The translations under genes were made by a program, and so were the position numbers. The notes under the pieces are model-generated. The model ran no database searches. It saw only the letters and a list, made by a program, of their open reading frames with translations, and was not told the DNA's origin. Below are positions 22,237 through 32,479 of a stretch of DNA of 64,000 nucleotides, in pieces. Numbering within the stretch: the stretch's first letter is position 1; every line of letters starts with the position of its first letter. Origin of the DNA: Suillus spraguei (lineage: Eukaryota; Basidiomycota; Agaricomycetes; Boletales; Suillaceae). The stretch spans positions 1 to 64,000 of the forward strand of contig JABCPU010000049.1 in NCBI GenBank assembly GCA_016800925.1, written 5' to 3'.

Positions 22237-23604
22237 CTATGCTATGCTTTCTAATTCACTCTCGTCCAACATATCATCTGAGTCTGAACTGAAGCCCAAT
22301 GAAGCCCTCTCATGTATGACACCCTGATACTGATCCCACATTGCTTGCACAATGTGTTCACGCATTACATGACCACTCACTGCACAACCACTACCATCAT
22401 CAATTTCTTCATCATCAGCTTGTCCCTGAAAATCAGGGTTCTCAAATGTATATAATTCACCGCCCGACTCTTCAGCCTCCTCCTCACTAGGATCATATAG
22501 ACGTATGAAGTTGTGAATTGCGCACAATGCAGCAGGAATTCGTGCTTGAGTGTTGAGGGAGTACTCTGGTGCCAGAAGGAGAATGTGAAAGCACCATTTT
22601 AAGACACCAAAGATGCGTTCTATCGCATTGCATGCAGATGCATGACATAGGTTGAAAAGCTCCTCTTTATTGATGGGCCTTCCAGCAAATTATAAGCGAG
22701 AAAAATAAACAAGTTGAAAAACATACCTGGTATTTGCACGGTCCCACTCCGTGAGGTGGTAACAGACACCACAGTATGGTACAAGAAGCTCAGGGCAAAG
22801 TGGGAATCCTGCATCTGCTAGGTAGTACTTCTGTCGTGGAATATGGAAGTCATGTGTGTGCACATCCTCGTAAATACGAGCATCATTAGCTGAACCATCC
22901 CACCCAGTCAAAGAATAAACAAAATTAAGGTCGAAGTCACAAGCAAATAAACAGTTCTGAGAAACAAACCCTTTACAATTATGGTATGTAGTGCATTGAA
23001 AGGCAGGGGGTGAGGCATGAATGTGGCTTCCATCGATTGCGCCAACAGCATCCTGGAAAAACGGCCAATATTTGGGGTTGTCTCTGAATTTTCTTGAGAC
23101 CAAAGTTCCATCTGGCAAGTGGACATAGGTGGTGTAGAATGGGGGAGATGAGAATACGTGTAGAATCCTTTTAAAGTAACTAGGATACATGAGATGTATT
23201 GTATAGATGAATAAATGCAGCGCTCACTGTGAGATTGTATTGTTTGATCTTTGAAACCGCTCTCCTACATGCCTGGTAGTCAGGCCTGTGATGCTAGTAT
23301 ATAGAAATATAGCAACTTGTTCTTCCAGCGATACAAACTTGGAGTCGACATAGCCGAAGTTACGGAGCTCAGAGATGAGAGCCTCAAAGGCATGTGCATG
23401 TATACCCAGTTCACATTTAATGCATTCTGGATGACCGGTAAGAAGCTCCATGAGCCACCCTTCACCCGAAAGAATAGATGTATGGTATGGCTCCAGGTCT
23501 TTGGAGTAGGTAGATTGTAGTAGAGATCCTGTAGCACACATCAGGATCCCGATTAGAATTCTAGCATAGTGAAGGAGGCGTTGTTGAATTTCTGGACGTA
23601 TCAT
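22237..23604 (-). CDS. PIF/Harbinger (HARBI1-like) DDE transposase, intact
   Basis: DDE-superfamily nuclease that cuts and re-inserts the element. Three exons: 23604-23228, 23179-22727 and 22678-22237, with two 48-bp GT-AG introns (23180-23227, 22679-22726), giving 423 residues. The N-terminal region has a helix-turn-helix-like segment EQVAIFLYTSITGLTTRHVG and RFQRSNNTIS. The catalytic triad is visible: Asp in DAVGAIDGSHI (exon 2), Asp in YYLADAGFPL (exon 2) and Glu in ACNAIERIFGVLKW (exon 3), as in DDE_Tnp_4 proteins. The tail is acidic. No stop or frameshift was seen, so it may still be functional. The promoter would lie within the right terminal repeat. It faces the MYB-like gene tail-to-tail, about 90 bp apart. 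Confidence 0.92.
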
Positions 23605-23682
23605 TGGACTGTAGCTACTTGTGGATGTACAATGAGGGAGATCTATGTCTTATCTTTATCGCCCATCAAGCCTCATATTCAT

Positions 23683-23779
23683 GGGTTCAAACTCAGTTGC
23701 TTGGGGTGTGCCACACCGACCATGCCTGCCGACTGCAAATTGACTCAACCCGACTTCACATGGGTTTCCGAACTAGCTC
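23683..23779 (-). repeat. Right terminal inverted repeat of the Harbinger element
   Basis: Reverse complement of 11350-11447 with scattered mismatches. It ends ...CCGAACTAGCTC at 23779, followed by the duplicated TGA. It lies upstream of the transposase start at 23604. Confidence 0.88.
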
Positions 23780-23782
23780 TGA

Positions 23783-24113
23783 GTGTGGCAGCGCACAAAA
23801 AGCAGCTTTTTGTGCATTGGATTTAGTATAGCTCAGGTCGTGCTCACATACATCACGAAACTATGCCTAAAGTGTACAAAGCCTTATGTTTTTTGTTGAT
23901 GGAGATCAAGCCAAGCCTCGGCTATGCTATCACAAATAAAATCTGATTTATCAAGTCTAGATAATAGTAATCATGATTGTAGATAGCGGCTGTGATCAAT
24001 TCCAGCCATTTCGCAACCTTGTTTTAAGATCTGCTTGATGTACCTCTTCCACCTCTCCAAAAGGTGGGTGTAGTCTTGACTGTATCCCTAATGAGTGATA
24101 GTAGCTTGTCATA
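23783..24113. other. Intergenic stretch, nothing recognised
   Basis: AT-rich sequence right of the Harbinger element. It contains AGCAGCTTTTTGTGC words near its left end but no frame or repeat that I can assign. Confidence 0.35.
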
Positions 24114-24238
24114 CATCAGCAAAACACTTATGTACTATACAGGGAAGTCCCCCTATGTACAATGCTGCTGGTGCCAGTGCTGTGTAGTGCTGCACAGCAC
24201 TGGAGATAGGGGGACCTCATATTTGGGTTTTGCTGATG
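24114..24238. repeat. 125-nt nested hairpin with three perfect stems
   Basis: Outer arms CATCAGCAAAAC (24114-24125) and GTTTTGCTGATG (24227-24238). Middle arms GTCCCCCTAT (24147-24156) and ATAGGGGGAC (24206-24215). Inner arms CCAGTGCTGTG (24174-24184) and CACAGCACTGG (24193-24203) around an 8-nt loop. All three pair perfectly and are collinear, so the segment can fold into one long interrupted stem. It could be a small MITE, a snap-back structure or an RNA hairpin. Confidence 0.7.
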
Positions 24239-24404
24239 ATATATCTAAAGCCTGCCACAGTGAAATGAATACTTTGTTGAACACCATCAGAGTGTTCTTG
24301 AAGTCAACAAAATATGGCAGCACTGCAGGTCACAAGAATGTTGGGAATTGCCTCCATGCTATCGATGTACTGCCCATATCTGGCACCCCATATGGTGTCT
24401 AGAG

Positions 24405-24860
24405 CTACATGGCGACAGCAACATGCTTGAGGGGATATTGAATTGTCTGCGAGCTGTTCTCGTTAAGCTGCTCAAAGTCAGAAGGACAAAAAGTACCAGT
24501 GACAATATAGTGGTAAAACTTCACCATATATAATGCTAATGTACACTCATCAATGAGATTGGGGATTAGTGCCTGTTTGTGTACAGTCTCGTTCTCTTTG
24601 GACCAGACTGACACTTGGAGACCATATGCCCATGGAACGACACATGAGAAATATTCCTGAAACTCAATAGCAAGTCTGTGACAGGACAGTGATCGCTTAT
24701 ACAGTATCCCCAGGTGCTGAACACCCCAGGCTTGCAACAACACTGAAAATAATATATCATTAGTATGGTATCACTGAGTCATTTTCACAACTTACCACTA
24801 CATGAGTCAAGAATGGCCTGACGTGCTACCATTTGCTTCGCAGATGTTGTTGGCAAGCAA
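24405..24860 (-). pseudogene. Fragment of an unrecognised two-exon protein gene cut by a family A LTR
   Basis: On the minus strand, a short exon with PTTSAKQMVARQAILDSCS (about 24860-24797) is followed by a GTAAGT...TTTCAG intron. A 113-residue exon then starts VLLQAWGVQHLGILYK and ends at a stop at 24405 (LKHVAVAM). The frame upstream runs into the LTR start at 24902, so the 5' part is missing or displaced. I do not recognise the family. It could be a transposon-encoded protein or a host gene. Confidence 0.35.
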
Positions 24861-24901
24861 CATGTATTTAATGTGTTTTGCAGTATGATATTCCCAGCCG
24901 C

Positions 24902-25861
24902 TGTAAAGATACAACCTAGCTTGGGCTGTAGATAAACCACTGCCTAAACTAGTATGTTAGTCTTGTGCTCCATCTAGTCTGCTTCACTTGTAAGAACAAG
25001 AGTGTTCGACCCTAAAGGGGGATGCCTATTAGTATGGTCAAGTTCGAGCCTAACTTATGTATGAAACAAGCGTTGTGGTCAGCGGTAAGTTGCCGCGGTC
25101 AGCGATGTTACTGCCGGAACTAGCGTCATGAGTAGTGGTGCTCCCGTGGTCGAGATAAGGTCAGTCACAGTTGCGTTGAGTGAGCGATGTTGAGCAGTGG
25201 TCTCAGCAGTAGCAGTAAGGTTGCGAGCGGTGCAAGGAAACAATAAAGAAGTCTGCGGTACTTTCAGCAGTAAAGTAGTGGTGCTGAGAAGTTCAATCAA
25301 AGTAACAGTCAAAAGTCCAGTGGTATGCCAGCGGTAACGGAGAACGAGCGTGATGTATTAACGAGCGATAAGGGAACTTTAAAGACTAAGTCCACTACTG
25401 GGTTGATCCAGAGCTAGACAATAATCCTGACCTATAGTACGTGCAATGGTGTAAAATCAGGTACTTCTATCATGCAGGGTATGTGGTGCTTATATCCTAA
25501 TTCATATGTACTCGGAATACTCTAGGCAAGATCAGTAGCGCTGGAGTGTAGTAACCGCCGTAAGTAAACATAGCGCGAGGGCTGCGGCACAAGGCAACAT
25601 GTAATAAGGCTTGCCATGGAATCAGTGATAACGAACAGAAAACAAGCTACGCACCAAATGGAGCTATGTGGACGCGGCAAGGACATGGAAGGACATCGGT
25701 TCGTGGAACAAGGTGCGGCAGTCGGTACGGTGTGTGGTAAGCGTGGGATGCCGCCGGTACTGCTAAAGGGGTAAGACGGCCATGGACAAGTGTTATCTCC
25801 TGTAGACGTGAGACAGTGTCAAAATATGGGGTTTTAAGCCAGCACCAATATGTTCATTACA
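24902..25861 (+). repeat. Family A LTR-like element, complete plus copy (960 bp)
   Basis: It begins TGTAAAGATACAA and ends ATATGTTCATTACA. It is flanked by CCGC on both sides (24898-24901 and 25862-25865), a possible 4-bp duplication, although the 33861 copy is also followed by CCGC. It is rich in GCGGTA words and has no ORF above background. It forms the left arm of a large inverted repeat with 26049-26593. Confidence 0.65.
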
Positions 25862-26048
25862 CCGCTTTGACAACAGCTTTATGAGTCGTGTTTTTTGAGT
25901 CATATTTACCTTCTGGTGAATATTTGACTGACAGTGCACTACCAGTAGGCATGGGAATAGGCACAGGAACAACAGGCGTGGGAACAGAGGGTCCAGACAC
26001 TGATACTGATGCAGATGAAGTTGACACCAGTGCTAATGCTGACACCGA
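25862..26048 (-). other. Spacer between inverted family A arms, with a short Ser/Pro/Val-rich frame
   Basis: 187 bp between the two inverted LTR arms. The minus strand is open (25857-26060) and reads as a low-complexity SVSVSGPSVPTPVVPVP-like run. Whether this was ever coding is unclear. Confidence 0.4.
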
Positions 26049-26593
26049 TGTAACGAACATATTGGTGCTGGGCTTAAAACCCTATCTTTTGACACTTGTC
26101 TCACGTCTATAGGAGTTACCACTTGTCCATGGCCATCTTACCCCTTTAGCATTACTGGCAGCATCCCACGCTTACTGCACACCATATGACTACCGCACCT
26201 CATTCCATGTACCGATGTCCTCCCATGTCCTTGCCGCGTCCACATAGCTCCATTTGGTGCGTCATTTGTTTTATGTTCATTATCACTGACTCCACAGCAA
26301 GTCTGATTACATGTTGCCTTGTGCCGCAGCGCCTCACACTATGTTTACATATGGCAGTTACTACACTCGAGCACTACTGATCTGCCTAGAGTATTCCAAG
26401 TACATACGATTTAGGATATAAGCACCGCGTACCCCGCACGATACAGTACCTGATTTTACACCATTGCATGTACTATAGGTCAGGATTATTGTCTAGCTCT
26501 GGATCTACCCAGTAGTGGACTTAGTCTTTAAAGTTTCCTTATCGCTCATTAATCAATCACACTCGTTCTCCATTACCACTGGCATACCGCTGG
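26049..26593 (-). repeat. Family A LTR-like element, inverted copy truncated by a Ty3 LTR
   Basis: Reverse complement of about 25315-25861. Shared blocks include the end near ATATTGGTGCTGG, CACTTGTCCATGGCC and the AGGTCAGGATTATTGTCTAG region. At 26594 it is cut by the LTR of the second Ty3 copy, so the TGTAAAG end is missing. Confidence 0.7.
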
Positions 26594-27136
26594 TGTTACA
26601 ATTGTACGTGCCCCTATTCATTTTTTGTCTCCTTTATCTTGTATATTACGTAACACGACTCTGACTCATATGCTCAACGCATCTGTACTATAGTAGCCTT
26701 CCTTCTTTGGATACGCACTTACGTTCTCACGTCTCTCCTGGTCCGTGTGCACATATTGGCTTATTTAAGCACATTGTATTATGCTTGTATGCCTTACTTT
26801 AATCTTACTGGGTTTTACCTGGAATATCCTTCGCTTAGGCCTCCAACCTAAGTCATCTGAATCGTCTCTAAGTCTAAGCACTCCTTAGTCTTAGTCTCTA
26901 TTCTACCAATCATCCTAGAGTTGCGACTCTTCAATTGAACCTCCCAGCAGACTGGCTGTGTCTTATCACTGTCACTGGTGACGCCATCCCAGTTCGTAAC
27001 AAAAGATTAAAGTCACTTTGATCATCGACTATTCAGTCTTTGACCCCACCCCCCGAAACCTGATAAAGCCCTAATGGACAGCAAGACCGCGCGTGTAGGC
27101 ACAGAGAAAGCATAACTCACCAAATGATTCATCATT

Positions 27137-27976
27137 ATGACTACTATGGCTACCACCAAAGATTTTGAATATAAAATTGGTCTCCCAACCGCTTTTGATG
27201 GAGATCACGACAATTCTCTGGAATTCATTCTATCATGCAACCTGTACTTTGACATTAATGAAAAGTTTTATACCACCAATAAGCAGAAGATCATTTTCAT
27301 TACATCCTTCATGACCGAGAAGAATGCCAAATCTTGGAAAGAACAATTCCTCGTTCATGCCCAATAAACCAACACTTCTGGACAAAAGGTCGGCTATGGG
27401 ACATTGAAAGATTTTATGAAAAGTTTCAACGAAGCTTTTGAACCAGTGGATACTAAAGGAACCGCATTAACAAAGCTTAGGGACCTCAAACAAGGAAGCG
27501 GCGATCTCCAAACTTACATTGCTGACTTCGAGGGACTTGCAGCTAAGGCCCATATCACCAACAATGCAACAAAGATTTAGTTCTTCCAAGATGGCCTTAA
27601 CTTAGGTATCCTAACCAAACTCTTCGTGCCAGGCAACATCTCAGAGGTATTCCGCAACATTGTATTGCAATGCGTTTCCATCGACAACTCCCACCAACGC
27701 CTTTTGGCGTTGCAAGCACGCCACACTCCACAGAAGAAGAAGAACTATGGAAATGCACGTTACACACCAAGTCGAGATTCAAATGCAATGGTAGTAGATC
27801 GAATCTCTGATATGGAGAGATCTGAGTGTATGAAAAAAGGACAATGCTTCAGATGCAAGAAGATGGGACACTGTATTAGTAACTGTCCTGAAAGGAAGAA
27901 GAAGACTCCACTCCGTCAAACTGAAGTCAAAGACGAAGAAGAAGAAACCGTGAGGCGAATTGTAGAGGATTTTTAA
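27137..27976 (+). pseudogene. gag of the truncated Ty3 copy
   Basis: Start MTTMATTKDFEYKIGLPTAF. Same capsid-like blocks as the first copy (FITSFMTEKNAKSWKEQF, LRDLKQGSGDLQTYIADFE) and knuckle CFRCKKMGHCISNC. In-frame stops at about 27365 (after HAQ) and about 27578 break it. Unlike the first copy it has a sense codon before the knuckle (ARYTPSRDSN). Confidence 0.85.
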
Positions 27977-29096
27977 ATTGGAGAAACAAAGATTCAATGT
28001 ATGTTTCTCCCAATGTATTACTAAGGCTTGTATGTGCTGTAGGTGAAAGAAAAGAACTTTGTATCCCTATCACCCTCCACTCGCATACCCACTTAAAATC
28101 CGTCGACACTACCGCTGTTATTGACTCTGGTGCAGCAGGGACGTTCATTTCCGAGGAGTTTGTGAAACTCCATCAAATCACACGACGAAAACTTAAAACA
28201 CCATTTCGAGTTACCACAGCAGATGGAACTCTTATCAAGGGAGGGCTGATCACACATTACTGTCTCCTAGTGGTAAATATTGATGAATGAACCATGTATG
28301 GAAAGTTCAACATCACTAAACTTGGACGAAGAGATCAAATCCTTCTGGGAATTCCATGGTTACATGCCATGAACCCAAGTATAGATTGGGCCACTGAAAC
28401 ACTTGTCCTCCCATGAACAACGAAGTCTGACAAAATTGAACAAGACCTGGATACAGATTGGAAGAAGAACGGGCTACCCCCGGCTTTTCCTTGCCACACC
28501 AAGAAATGGCAAAATTCACAACTTCCGAAACTCGTCGTCGCTCCCTCCATTAACATTCCTGATGGATTCGTAATCGACAACACTCCTCCACAAGTAAAGA
28601 TACCACAGCATTCCCCATCACCCATTCCTAGAGTGGAGAAACAAAAGAATGAGTCAGAACTGGAGTCTTGACCACCCCCATCGCAACCCATTGAACAACA
28701 ACCAATTGAAGAGCAATGACAAGGAAAGCGGAAATCTGATGATGATCTTGGAGGACAAGCTCATAATATTCCAAAGTTAACTAAGTACTTCATACTGCCC
28801 AAATTGTTCACCCGTCTGTCGAAGAAACTCCTGATCAGGACAAACCCATGACGTCCACAATACCTACCGAAGACGATGAACAATACGATGCAGGATGTTT
28901 GGCATGCACCAGAAGTATGCGAAGTTTCTTCTTATGAGCTTGGAGACAGAGAGTTCCTTGTGGAATATGACGCTGATGGAATTAGTATGAGAATCATTGA
29001 CAAAGTATCCATGGATACACCCCTCACACGTGACGGAACTTCTCGACTTGAACAGCTCCCTAACTATTCCACTGAAACGAAGAAACTAGTGCTGGC
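27977..29096 (+). pseudogene. Protease and spacer of the truncated Ty3 copy
   Basis: The frame continues after gag in the -1 register (FLNWRNKDSMYVSPN), then the uninterrupted protease TAVIDSGAAGTFISEEF (about 28105-28155) and LGRRDQILLGIPWLHAMN. Stops (for example at about 28288 and 28416) and frame changes follow. The last coding trace is DGTSRLEQLPNYST, matching about 16540-16575 of the full element. Confidence 0.8.
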
Positions 29097-29902
29097 CTAA
29101 GTATAAGCGCAGCATTAATCCTACTAAAGGCGCGAGTGAGATGTTCGACCCAACAGGACTGCAAATAGATGCAATTCCTTCTAAGTTAGTGCAAAGGAAA
29201 CAATGAAGTACTAATACGGCAACGAGGATTCCAATTTCTGAGGTTAGCAGCGGTAGTGGTATATCAGCGGTACTAGCATGGTGTCAGCAGTACACGCGCG
29301 GTAACAATAGCTGCAATGGTTAGCTAGCAAGAGCAGGAACGAAGTTACTTGGGTGAGACGAAAATGTTATAACTACCGGCGGTGCGGTAGTGGTAGCGGC
29401 AACTTCCGTACGAGCAGGAACGCAGATGAGAGAGAAAACGACCCAGTGAGATCACTGGCCGCGGTCTGGTTATGAGTAGTGAAGTTGAAAGTCACATGGT
29501 ACTTCGAGCAGTAAAGTTACCGGTGGTTAAATCAATGAGCAAAGTTCGAACGGAGAAGAGTTCAAATGCAAATAGATTGCAACTAGCGAGCATTTCAGAT
29601 ACTAAGTCCTAGTGAAGGGATGTAATGGGAAGTAAAAATAACGGTATGTATGTTCAGTCCTTTTTAACATACATATGACACTAGTTCCGGCGGCACCATC
29701 ACTGACCGCGGCAACTTACCGCTGACTACGACACTTCATTCGCACATAAGTTAGACTTGAACTTGACCATAATAATAGGCATCCCCCTTTAGGGTCGAAC
29801 GCTCTTGTTTTCACAAGTGAAGCAGACTAGATGGAGCACAAGACTCACATACTAACTTAGGAAGTAGTTTATCTACAGCCCAGGTTAGGTTGTATCTTTA
29901 CA
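29097..29902. repeat. Composite of family A pieces in opposite orientations
   Basis: About 29215-29675 is plus-oriented and is the reverse complement of 2745-3235. From about 29676 to 29902 the sequence is minus-oriented, the reverse complement of 24902-25118, ending TGTATCTTTACA. The junction lies near ATACATATGACACTAG. No coding content was seen. Confidence 0.55.
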
Positions 29903-30119
29903 CCGACACCAGTAACAATGAATCTGATACAGAACCCACCAGTTGTGGTGGTTGCACTGGCAGGAGAGGATACTCTCAGGTAATTCTCCTTTGGACCCCT
30001 GAATCTTGCACTCACTATTAGTACAGTCAGTAGTGATAAAAATGAAAATTATACACACTTACATACATGTACCACACCATCTGTAAACTCTCCAGTGAGA
30101 TCCACCTGGAAGCACATTA
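29903..30119. other. Short unassigned stretch
   Basis: A brief plus-strand frame next to the repeat end (about 29903-29978, SNNESDTEPTSCGGCTGRRG) is followed by a GTAATT donor-like site. It may be the edge of a gene broken by the repeat, but is too short to assign. Confidence 0.25.
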
Positions 30120-30162
30120 GCGCTAAGCTGTAAGCAACCTGAAATCTGGCTGGCTGGTGGTT

Positions 30163-30501
30163 TCAAGTGTTTTGGTCTGGTCCTGCGACCCTAGGGTAGT
30201 CGCCAGATAGTAACGACCTCCTGGGTGTGGGGATCTCACCATGAAAGCTTGGAGGAAATGTAGTGCTGTTTGTGGAAGGGTAAGTAGGGGCTTGCAGCAG
30301 CCCATGATACTGGTGTTGCTGCAGCTGTTGTTGCTGTTGCTGTTGCTGCTGTGCTAGGTGTTGTTGCTGCACCTTGTGCTGGTGCTGCTGTTGCTGCTGC
30401 ACTAGGTGTTGTTTCTGCTGCAGCAGTTGCTGGTGGGGAGGGTGGTACTGTGGCGGTGTAACAGACAAACTCAGGCTGACTTTAAAACAGTAGTTTTGCA
30501 T
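30163..30501 (-). CDS. Hypothetical glutamine-rich frame (CAG-repeat derived)
   Basis: 112 codons from MQNYCFKVSLSLS. Residues about 25-70 are almost all Gln with His and Leu (runs of nine and five Gln), encoded by an imperfect CAG/CAA tract at about 30293-30425. The rest is Ser/Pro-rich. Poly-Gln is common in fungal regulators, but no DNA-binding or other domain is seen, and no introns were placed. It may be an exon of a larger gene or just an open frame over a trinucleotide repeat. Confidence 0.3.
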   Translation of the reverse strand: MQNYCFKVSLSLSVTPPQYHPPHQQLLQQKQHLVQQQQQHQHKVQQQHLAQQQQQQQQQLQQHQYHGLLQAPTYPSTNSTTFPPSFHGEIPTPRRSLLSGDYPRVAGPDQNT

Positions 30502-31350
30502 AGTGTCTCTTACTTAGGCTTTCCTTACCTTAGGTCTGCATTTTGGCTGATTACATAAGAACCTTACCTTGCACCTGTCTTTACACCACTTCACTACCTA
30601 CCAGTAGCAGTCTGAGACTTACTGTTTGAATGATAACTTTACTCCTCTTCTGAGCTCTGAGCCTTGGACCAGAAACCCTTGGGTTGAATAGCAGCTAGGC
30701 AGCATTCACCATATATCTGCACCCCAGCAGAGTTGTGTTACCCACAGCGGTAGAGGCTGATCAAGGGGGGGATATCCATATAGCATTTCAATGAAGTCAT
30801 TGTTGTAGTGTATAGGCTGAGGGATGTCAGTTACACTACCTAGTTGTGAGGTAGATGGATTACTGGTGATATTTAATCCATCCTGTTGAATGACAGGCAA
30901 ATCCTGTGTGAAATAATGTTAGTGGCAAAGATGCTTCAATTAGATCACATACCTTGGTTGTAGATCATCAACTTTTGTGACATTGTAGGGGGGGGGGGTG
31001 TTTGACATTGTGGTGGTGGTGGTGGTGCAGAAGAAAAGTGATTTCCAATACTTACTGGTGTGTTACTTACATATAATCAGATGCTTTGATAGGAACAAAG
31101 TTCTATAATATTCGTGAGGCACTGGATGCAGTACAAACACTGATACATAAGGAATGATAATAAATCAGTTGAAAGGCACCATGGGCGCCTAATATGCTTT
31201 GAGTGAAACATTACAGATTCTTGAATGTTGAACAGCTTGTGGGGAAAACATGGCTAATAATATGACCTTGCTGGCAATCATAAGAATGAGAAATTTGGCA
31301 GAAAACTCATCATAGACCTTAAAAAAGAAACCCGCATGCAGCCTCAATGT
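30502..31350. other. Unassigned stretch with simple repeats
   Basis: It contains a run of G (about 30989-30999) followed by a GGT repeat (about 31012-31027). A 64-codon minus frame at 30706-30900 starts MPVIQQDGLNITSN. I cannot assign a gene. Confidence 0.3.
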
Positions 31351-32016
31351 TTAGCCTCCATTGGCCCTGTGTTTTTCATCACCTCCGTTGATTTCTGAGC
31401 TGGATTGATCCTCACTGGAATTACCTGACAACAGCTTCAGAGCACTGGTGCGAAAGACATGCTCCTCGAGTGTGTCAAGATCCTTGTCGAGGTCATTGGT
31501 GACTTGATCATCCATATGGTCAACAAGCATATTGACAAATGTTTTGACTTCTTCAGCTTTCACATTAAGAAGTTCTTTCTCCTTCACATGAATATATTGG
31601 CAGAGGTGCCTCAGCTGTGAGGCCTCCTCCATTTCCCATTGAGTTTCATGGGCAGCTTCTTTGTATGTGATCATGTAGTGAACTCCATCTTGATCAAAGC
31701 ATTCCAAGCCATACAAAAATACTTGTTGATCCTAGAAATAAAAAAAATTAGCATGATTGAGAACCCCCAAGTTGCAGCCTGATTGCCATGGTACTGTCTT
31801 TGGTATCACTTGAGTGGTCACTGTAAGGCCTGCTAAGCAACCCTGTGAACTTGTGCTCATCTCTAACAGAGAGTGCAGAGCACCTGTAAGGTCCATATAC
31901 AGACTGTGCAAGTCTCTTTTTGGCACGGAGCAGTCTGACCTGTCCTGATAAGACACCAGGAGCATGAAGTGATTCCCCAGAGGAGGAAGAGTCATCAGAA
32001 TATAAGTGTTTGTCAT
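31351..32016 (-). CDS. Hypothetical two-exon protein, acidic C-terminus
   Basis: Exon 1 from ATG 32016 (MTNTYILMTLPPLGNHFMLL) to about 31795, GT-AG intron 31732-31794 (63 bp, phase 0), exon 2 31731-31351. The total is about 200 residues. Exon 2 reads DQQVFLYGLECFDQDGVHY, then a probable coiled coil (WEMEEASQLRHLCQYIHVKE, LLNVKAEEVKTFVN) and an acidic Ser-rich end. No known motif is recognised. It lies among transposon fragments, upstream of and divergent from the Plavaka remnant, so it could be a transposon passenger or a host gene remnant. Confidence 0.4.
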
Positions 32017-32479
32017 GCTTGTCAGGGGGATGAGAAATTAATTCTGCACAGAGAAGAGCTTCTTGGCAGTTCATCAAACATACTGGGGCTTCTGGGGCTG
32101 GGGAGAGGTAAATCTCTGACTGGGAAAGTTAAGAATGGTGTTGAGAATGGTGTCATCATTCTTTGACTACTGGAACATCTGGAGCTTCTTAAGGTGGTCA
32201 TTCTTTGAGGGTTGACTTGACTTGATGTGTATTGGCTTGCAGTCCTAACACTTATAAAAAAAGGAAATATGAGTGCTTCAAGTTGTTGTTTGATATCTAA
32301 GCACAGTATACAATTGAGTATGAGAGCATATGCACAGCGGAGTTCGAAAGACTTAGTATTCAGTCCTGGATTCTTTCAAGAATCTATCTATGATATCGAT
32401 GGCGCCCATTCAAGGTTAGCTGCATCATTGGAAGTTTTACCACTACTTACTATACCAGCACAAGGCCTGACACTGATCC

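Larger units (their letters stand above)
11350..23779. mobile_element. PIF/Harbinger DNA transposon, interrupted by a nested Ty3 element
   Basis: Both ends carry a terminal inverted repeat of about 97 bp: left 11350-11447 (GAGCTAGTTCGGAAACCC...), right 23683-23779. By eye they match at most positions. The 3 bp flanking each end are TGA (11347-11349 and 23780-23782), a 3-bp duplication as expected for this superfamily, although TWA is the usual target. Inside are a MYB/SANT-like gene (+) and a convergent HARBI1-type transposase gene (-), the two-gene layout typical of PIF/Harbinger. Removing the Ty3 insertion 12348-21595 and one copy of GTACT leaves about 3.2 kb, a normal size for an autonomous member. 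Confidence 0.9.
26594..29096 (+). mobile_element. 5' half of a second family B Ty3 chromovirus
   Basis: LTR 26594-27001 (internally altered, about 408 bp), PBS AAGATTAAAGT at 27003-27013, gag, protease and the charged spacer before RT. It is collinear with 12348-16560 of the full element but lacks the 1.6-kb insertion. It stops at about 29096, where family A sequence begins. RT, RNase H, integrase, extra ORF and 3' LTR are gone. It serves as the reference for where the full element was damaged. Confidence 0.88.

Noticed and set aside
24897..25866. CCGC as a 4-bp target duplication of family A
   Set aside because: The 33861 copy is also followed by CCGC while preceded by CCAC, so CCGC may belong to the element end. 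The duplication is not proven.
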